Under the pieces are notes generated by a model that saw nothing but the letters and a program-made list of their open reading frames with translations, was not told the origin of the DNA and did not search any database. From assembly GCA_021464245.1 (NCBI GenBank), contig JADCRB010000031.1, positions 1,198,762-1,262,761 on the forward strand: a DNA stretch of 64,000 bases, in the 5' to 3' direction. Positions 60,000-64,000 of the stretch are shown piece after piece (position 1 is the stretch's first letter; each line of letters starts with the position of its first letter). Origin of the DNA: Carallia brachiata. Taxonomy: Eukaryota > Streptophyta > Magnoliopsida > Malpighiales > Rhizophoraceae. A program made the translations under genes and the position numbers.

Positions 60000-61602
60000 A
60001 AGTAAATTTTTAATCCTTTAGATTTAAGTTTTTCTTAATTGAATCTTATTGGTGAATACGTTTTTATTTAAGTCCTAAACGTTACTAATTTCATTTCAAT
60101 CGAATCCAATCATTAACGAAATACTGTTTGACAGTTAATATGAGTATTTGACGGATTAAAATATTATTTTTAAAAGAAAATACATGAATAAAAATATTTA
60201 AAAATCAATTTAAAATACTTATACCGTATAAAAAACGTATTTTGAACATTACCAATAAAAAATATATTTTACTTTAAAAATCTATAAAAATTAATAAAAA
60301 TGAACATTGCTAATAATTTCTCAAAAATACGTATCATATGCATATTGAATTTTTTGTAAAAAATGTAAAAAAAATTTAAAAAATTCAATGTTTTCTACAC
60401 TTTAATGGATTCATTTCAATTGAGTATAATTTTGGATAAAATGGTCTTTAACCATTAAATATGGTCGTTGACCGCATTATAAAATTGGAAAAAATAAAAA
60501 AAATATGTAAAAAAACTACAGAAATGAAAAAAAAAAGTATGAAATATGTATAAAAAAATATTTGACTTTAAAAACCTATAAAAATTAATAAAAATAACAA
60601 ATACATATAAAAAAATATTATTAGCAAATACATTTTCTCAAAAAATACATATCAAATGCATATTGAAATTTTTCTAAAAAATTTCAAAAAATTTTCAGAA
60701 ATTCTAAAAATTCAAAAATAAATCTAAAAAAATTTATAATGTTTAAAAAAATCAAAATGAAAATTTATTTTTGTAAAAATGAAAAATTTTCAAAAATATT
60801 AGTTTAATGGTCAAACACTCATTTTTTTTATTTTAAAAAATTTTTGATTTTTATTAAAATAAAATTTCAATTTGAATTTGTTTAACTTTATAAATTTTTT
60901 AAGATTTATTTTTTAATTTTTAGAATTTCTGAAAATTTTTTGAAATTTTTAGAAAAATTTCAATATGCATTTGATATGTATTTTTGAGAAAATGTATTTG
61001 CCAGTAATATTTTTTAAAATTTATTTGTTATTTTTTATTAATTTTTATAGGTTTTTAAAGTAAAATACTTTTTTTTTCATTTCTGTAGTTTTTTGACATT
61101 TTTTATTTTTTGCAATTTTATAATGCGGTCAACTACTATATTTAATGGTCCAAGTCCCTTCTGTCCAAAATTATACTCAATTGAAATGAATTCATTAAAG
61201 TTTAGAAAACATTGAATTTTTTAAATTTTTTTTACAATTTTTACAAAAAAATTCAATATGCATATGATACGTATTTTTGAGAAATTATTAACAATGTTCA
61301 TTTTTATTAATTTCTATAGATTTTTAAAGTAAAATATATTTTTTATTGGTAATGTTTAAAATACGCTTTTTATACGGTATAAATATTTTAAATTGATCTT
61401 TAAATATTTTTATTCATATATTTCCTTTTAAAAATAATATTTTAATCTATCAAATATCCAAATTAACAGTCAAATCGTATTTCGTTAGTGATTGGACTCG
61501 ATTGAAATGAAAACAGTAACGTTTAGGTTTTAAATGAAAATATCTTAACCTACAGGATTCAACTGAGAAAAACTTAAACTTAAACGACTAAAAATTTACT
61601 TA
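60000..61602. mobile_element. Long hairpin (foldback) element, about 1.6 kb
   Basis: The left arm (60000 to about 60793) and right arm (about 60832-61602) are inverted repeats along nearly their whole length. The left arm starts AAGTAAATTTTTAATCC and the right arm ends in TAAAAATTTACTT. Matched landmarks include ATACGTATCATATGCATATT near 60345 against AATATGCATATGATACGTAT near 61255, and TAATGCGGTCAAC near 61120 against GTTGACCGCATTAT near 60467. The loop is only about 40 bases. The ends resemble long-TIR, Mutator-like MITEs, but I find no 9-bp target duplication. It has no coding capacity. A transcript through it would fold into a stem of roughly 0.75 kb. Confidence 0.88.
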
Positions 61603-61617
61603 TTCGCCTATTACACT

Positions 61618-62107
61618 CACTGTTGTCAGAACCGGACCGGACCGGCCGGTCGGACCGGTTGAACCGGGGACTGGCCGGTGGTCCGGGCCGGTTTTGATAA
61701 ATTTTGAAGGGTGACTCGGACCGGTCAAAATCGGAAAAAATCGGTCAAGAACCGGTCAAAACCGGTAAAAATCGGTGAAAACCGGACCGGTTGAACCGGT
61801 CTAATAATATTAAAAAAATTCATAAATTACAATTTGACCCCAAATGTTATTTAAATTATAATTTAAGCATTAACTTTAATTTAAAAGTTCAATTTAGTCC
61901 TAAATCTATTAAAAATTTCAATTTCATCCTTAAAATTAGAAAAATTAATATTTAATCACTATTTATAAATATTATTTTTATAATTACTTTTATACACATA
62001 TATATTATTAAATACCGGTTCAAATACCGGTTCGACCGGTTCAACCGGTTGAACCTTGACCCACTAATGTTTCCGATTCGATGATCGGTCCGGTTCTGAC
62101 AACCTTG
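61618..62107. mobile_element. hAT-type MITE, copy 2 (CCGG-rich ends)
   Basis: Ends are CACTGTTGTCAGAACCGG at the left and CCGGTTCTGACAACCTTG at the right, an inverted repeat. A perfect 8-bp duplication ATTACACT flanks it (61610-61617 and 62108-62115), as expected for hAT. The subterminal regions are dense in ACCGGT/CCGGTT units; the 490-bp element's middle is AT-rich and non-coding. The right side carries TTGACCCACTAATG, the complement of the GTGGGTCATTAG motif in the MITE at 8033-8760, so both belong to related families. Confidence 0.9.
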
Positions 62108-62115
62108 ATTACACT

Positions 62116-64000
62116 TAGTACTTGTGTTTATTATTATTTATTTTTTCTGCCTTCAAAGAAAGTCACAAGTTTATGCATATATAAGAAAAGAGAATTAGTA
62201 AGTTACGAGGTTTAAGCTTCTAATTTCTAAATTTGATAATCAATTAGGGAACATTTCACATTAAAAAAAAAAAATTAACTATTGTGTGTGTATGTGCGCT
62301 CGCGCGTGTGTATAATTGCAACTTGAATGGTATGATTATGCATATGCATCGTCACACAATAGTGAGAACCACCGTCCAATTTGGTTACCACCACCATCCC
62401 AGGTTGTTATAACATGTAATTATCATGACAGATTGATTATCCCTAAAAAGCAAACTCATAAATGCTAATGCTGTTCCCCAGCGACGTGAGGTGTCTATTT
62501 GGGTGGGGTGTAGTTGTCCTGCAGTCAATCCAATCGCCACCGCCCACCAACCTAAATCCTAAAGATCTATATGCAAATTCTGACCTCAAGTTCTAGTGTT
62601 TCACTTGTGTTGTTATCTATGAGAAAAAATATTAAGTAGTTAGCTTTTGTTAAGGTATTTATCGACATATAGATATATTTTTTTTTACGGTTAAATTTAA
62701 AAAAAGATTATAAACATTTAATTGTTGATTGATGAATTATATGTTTACTCATATTTCTTTAAAAATGAGTTACATAAGAGTTCTGGTTATACATCTAGAT
62801 GCCAACCAAAGGCACTCAGATGTTGTTGAAGAATGTTTGATGTATTACAGCTTCTTGCCGAACTTATAGTTTGTAATTGATAGTGACAAGTGATAATTAA
62901 GTCGTTTCATTTTCAACAAATTAAAAGAAGAAACGGAGAGGATAGGATTCTAACTTCGAGGCTTTCTAATTAGGATTAAGCTTTTGGCAACCAGTAGAAA
63001 TTTGATAAAAGCATTCTCCCTTAGAAATATTATTCTTGTCATTGTTTATATCTAAGTTTAGAACACATTATTTATTATCAAAATTAGTAGTTTAGTCGTA
63101 AGTCAGTGTATTTTTATATTGTGAGTCTTAAATTCAAACTCTCGCGTATGCGCTCTTGTCTGACTCATACTAGGAATTTCATCCAATATAATCAGTAATG
63201 CACAGTATTAAGAGTAAACTCGATTATCTGAACTCTTATAATAGAATTATACTTAGTATTGTTGGTACTTAAAATGTGAGTTGTCCCTTTTAAAATTGTT
63301 GAACGAGAGTTTAACAAACAGAGGTTACCTTAACTTTGATCGAAAGATCTGATAACAAGCATATATAGTAAGATTTTTTTTTTTATCAAGAAAACAAAAA
63401 AACACATTACCTGTCTGTCTACATACAAAAACATTTTTCACAAACTTTTTAAGAGCATACCCCTTGCTTTAATATTCATTATCTCCTAATTTTTGAATCT
63501 AAGGACTTCCTTATGCTCGCTCTATCTTGTGTCAAATATTTCAATATTTAATCATGTGACGTGATAACGAGTTATTTAGTAATAAAATTAAAAAAAAATA
63601 GATAGTAACATTTAAATAAAAATAGAGTGATATAAATTATTATTAGATGATTAAAATTAAAAAATAAAAAATAGATTATCACATATTGATAAATAATTTG
63701 TATGATAATTTTATTGTTACATGATATTAGTCGCATACTGAAATTTTATAAAAGAAAAATATCAATTTTGACTTGAGAAAACTGTGACATGTAGATTAAA
63801 ATTTGAGGGGAAAAAAAAAAGGAAAATACAGAGTATGTTCCAAGTATCTTCCAAGAGTATCCAGAAGAACTGGACAGATGTGAGGTAATACGTATAAAAG
63901 CCACATACTCTTTAACACGTATGTGTGAAACTAGAAGCCAAGGCATCATGTGATTACGTGTGTGTCTACGTGTGCAGTTTCGTGTTAAAGAAGCAAATAA
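62116..64000. other. Intergenic DNA at the right edge
   Basis: AT-rich, with no recognisable gene to the window end. It includes a GTGT/CGCG-rich spot near 62285-62310 and the second SINE-like copy at 63088-63212. Confidence 0.55.
63088..63212 (+). repeat. SINE-like repeat, copy 2
   Basis: Shares GTAAGTCAGTGTATTT, a B-box-like TTCAAACTCTC, CGCTCTTGTCTGAC-like and ATAATCAGTAATGCACAGTA in the same order as 10228-10350. Boundaries are approximate. Confidence 0.4.

Noticed and set aside
60000..61602. Pair of LTRs or a CRISPR-like array
   Set aside because: The two halves are inverted, not direct, and there are no regular short repeats with unique spacers.

Overview
This window is nuclear DNA from a flowering plant, most likely a woody eudicot. 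It is AT-rich, its genes have many short exons with GT-AG introns, and plant-type LTR, hAT and SINE elements lie in introns and intergenic DNA. I cannot name the species from the sequence alone.

Layout. (1) Bases 1-789, minus strand: the 5' end of a Dof zinc-finger transcription factor gene, cut by the window edge, with a 17-codon first exon. (2) Bases 790-12700: AT-rich intergenic DNA with microsatellites, SINE-like pieces and an intact 728-bp hAT-type MITE. (3) Bases 12710-49560, plus strand: ATM, the DNA-damage checkpoint kinase, which I resolve into 79 exons (about 9.1 kb coding, about 3,030 residues). It runs from an N-terminal TAN-like motif through a helical-repeat and FAT region to a complete PI3K-like kinase core and FATC tail. 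(4) Bases 52355-56132, plus strand: an SRO-family (SIMILAR TO RCD-ONE) gene, a PARP-fold protein with an RST domain and no recognisable catalytic triad, with a 5' leader uORF and an Au-type SINE in its last intron. (5) Bases 56133-64000: intergenic DNA with a 1.6-kb hairpin element whose stem is nearly 0.8 kb per arm, abutting a second hAT MITE of the same kind as the first.

Most notable. Three copies of one TRIM (terminal-repeat retrotransposon in miniature) family sit in ATM introns in both orientations, each with paired LTRs of about 200 bp, a tRNA-Met-type primer site (degenerate in one copy) and its own perfect 5-bp target duplication. The ATM reading frame is one base short at five places, each of which could be a homopolymer shortened by one base. 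A sixth junction in the kinase domain is ambiguous. The pattern looks more like assembly indels than decay, but a pseudogene is not excluded. I found no clearly new biological system. The strongest leads are the TRIM cluster, the long hairpin, the repeat array in ATM intron 1 and the ATM/SRO linkage.
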